Below the pieces are notes generated by a model. The model searched no databases. It worked only from the letters and a program-made list of their open reading frames with translations, and was not told the DNA's origin. The translations under genes were made by a program, and so were the position numbers. A stretch of 64,000 bases of DNA from Desmospora activa DSM 45169 (lineage in GTDB: Bacteria; Bacillota; Bacilli; Thermoactinomycetales; DSM-45169): NCBI RefSeq assembly GCF_003046315.1, contig NZ_PZZP01000001.1, positions 1,488,001 to 1,552,000 on the forward strand. Reading direction: 5' to 3'. This document shows positions 63,706 through 64,000 of the stretch, in pieces (the stretch's first letter is position 1; every line of letters starts with the position of its first letter).

Positions 63706-63734
63706 AGTATAGCCAAAAAGATCGTAAACGACAA
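63706..63734 (-). promoter_or_regulatory. Inner sigma-A promoter of the rimP-nusA operon
   Basis: TTGTCG (63729-63734), 17-nt spacer, TATACT (63706-63711) on the minus strand. Confidence 0.7.
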
Positions 63735-63887
63735 TGCCATCAGAATGGCACAAATCCGCGACCGTCGGTGTTTGGCGGAACGGCACACACCACCGATGGT
63801 TCCCTTTACACGGCACCTCGCTCCAAGCAGCCCGTTCTTACACAGTTTACAACAGTTTCCCCACCTTTTAAACGTGGAAAAACAGAA

Positions 63888-63910
63888 ACTCTCCCGCTAA
63901 GGTGGAGAGT
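63888..63910 (-). terminator. Upstream leader hairpin
   Basis: ACTCTCC/GGGAGAGT-type stem with a 9-nt loop, followed by TTCTGTTTTTCC on the minus strand. It begins about 7 nt after the outer promoter's expected start site, so it could be a 5' stabilising hairpin rather than a terminator. Confidence 0.45.
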
Positions 63911-64000
63911 ATTCCCAATCGCCATCATATCACAACCGTCGCATCATGCGCAAAGCTTCCTTACAAATGGCTGAAAAAGTAATGTTGTCATCCGAAAATA

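Larger units (their letters stand above)
63604..64000 (-). promoter_or_regulatory. Leader region of the rimP-nusA operon
   Basis: About 400 bp without a gene. Reading toward rimP: an outer promoter candidate (TTGCGC-N18-TATGAT, -10 at 63924-63929), a hairpin at 63888-63910, an inner promoter at 63706-63734 and a terminator-like hairpin at 63655-63684. The plus-strand ORFs here lack ribosome sites. No end of polC or other upstream gene reaches into the window. Confidence 0.6.

Noticed and set aside
63604-63816. N-terminal extension of rimP
   Set aside because: The open frame runs through the inner promoter and attenuator; RimP homology starts at the TTG at 63603.

Overview
The window is about 64 kb of a Gram-positive, endospore-forming chromosome. 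It carries spoVS, dipicolinate synthase (dpaA/dpaB), a FtsK/SpoIIIE translocase, YlxY, YlmC/YmxH and a Spo0E-like phosphatase. Gene order follows the Bacillus subtilis core map from nusA-infB through pnp, dapA, tepA, ftsK, ymfF-ymfK, pgsA, cinA, recA and rny to spoVS. Moderate GC, the expanded RodZ block and the small-gene set suggest a member of the Thermoactinomycetaceae or a close Bacillales relative; that placement is inference from gene content, not a database match. All recognised genes but one lie on the minus strand; the exception is a MIP18/SufT-type gene divergent from recA.

Read in the direction of transcription (right to left): 63.7-55.6 kb is the rimP-nusA-ylxR-ylxQ-infB-ylxP-rbfA-nrnA-truB-ribF operon, with stops and starts that mostly touch or overlap, led by a promoter and a weak terminator-like hairpin. 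Then come rpsO (own promoter, structured leader), pnp, ylxY, ymxG, dut, a Spo0E-like gene, ylmC, dpaA-dpaB, asd-dapG-dapA (the aspartate route to dihydrodipicolinate, which feeds both lysine/peptidoglycan and spore dipicolinic acid) and the RNase J gene.

Between rnjB and tepA, neighbours in B. subtilis, sits an accessory block of about 6 kb (42.4-36.3 kb). It holds PEP mutase, phosphonopyruvate decarboxylase, a PhnW-type aminotransferase and a short YheC/YheD-type ATP-grasp enzyme, then an ACC deaminase, an unrecognised helical protein and a Pmp3-like membrane peptide. The first four make a compact candidate pathway to 2-aminoethylphosphonate and possibly an amide or peptide conjugate of it. 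This is the strongest candidate for an undescribed system here.

From 36.2 to 22.8 kb lie tepA-ylzJ, ftsK, a BMP-type nucleoside ABC importer, the M16 pair ymfF/ymfH, ymfI, ymfJ and ymfK. The ftsK stop codon falls inside the right end of an IS200/IS605-like element remnant. Three RodZ-like genes then stand in tandem where B. subtilis has one. A long non-coding stretch follows, holding a dispersed repeat and a promoter/terminator pair that could bound a small RNA, then pgsA-cinA, a DEAD-box helicase and a CDF cation exporter next to a second copy of the repeat.

The left part holds recA (LexA box and strong promoter) and recX, continuous with a split Mre11-Rad50-like set: a nuclease, an N-terminal ATPase half with zinc hook, a small coiled coil and a C-terminal ATPase half. 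Next come rny, ymdB, a small predicted membrane peptide, spoVS with a near-consensus sigma-H promoter, a membrane dipeptidase, 2-oxoacid:ferredoxin oxidoreductase, a metallo-beta-lactamase-fold hydrolase and the start of an unknown gene cut by the window edge. I saw no rRNA, tRNA, CRISPR array, prophage or intact insertion sequence.
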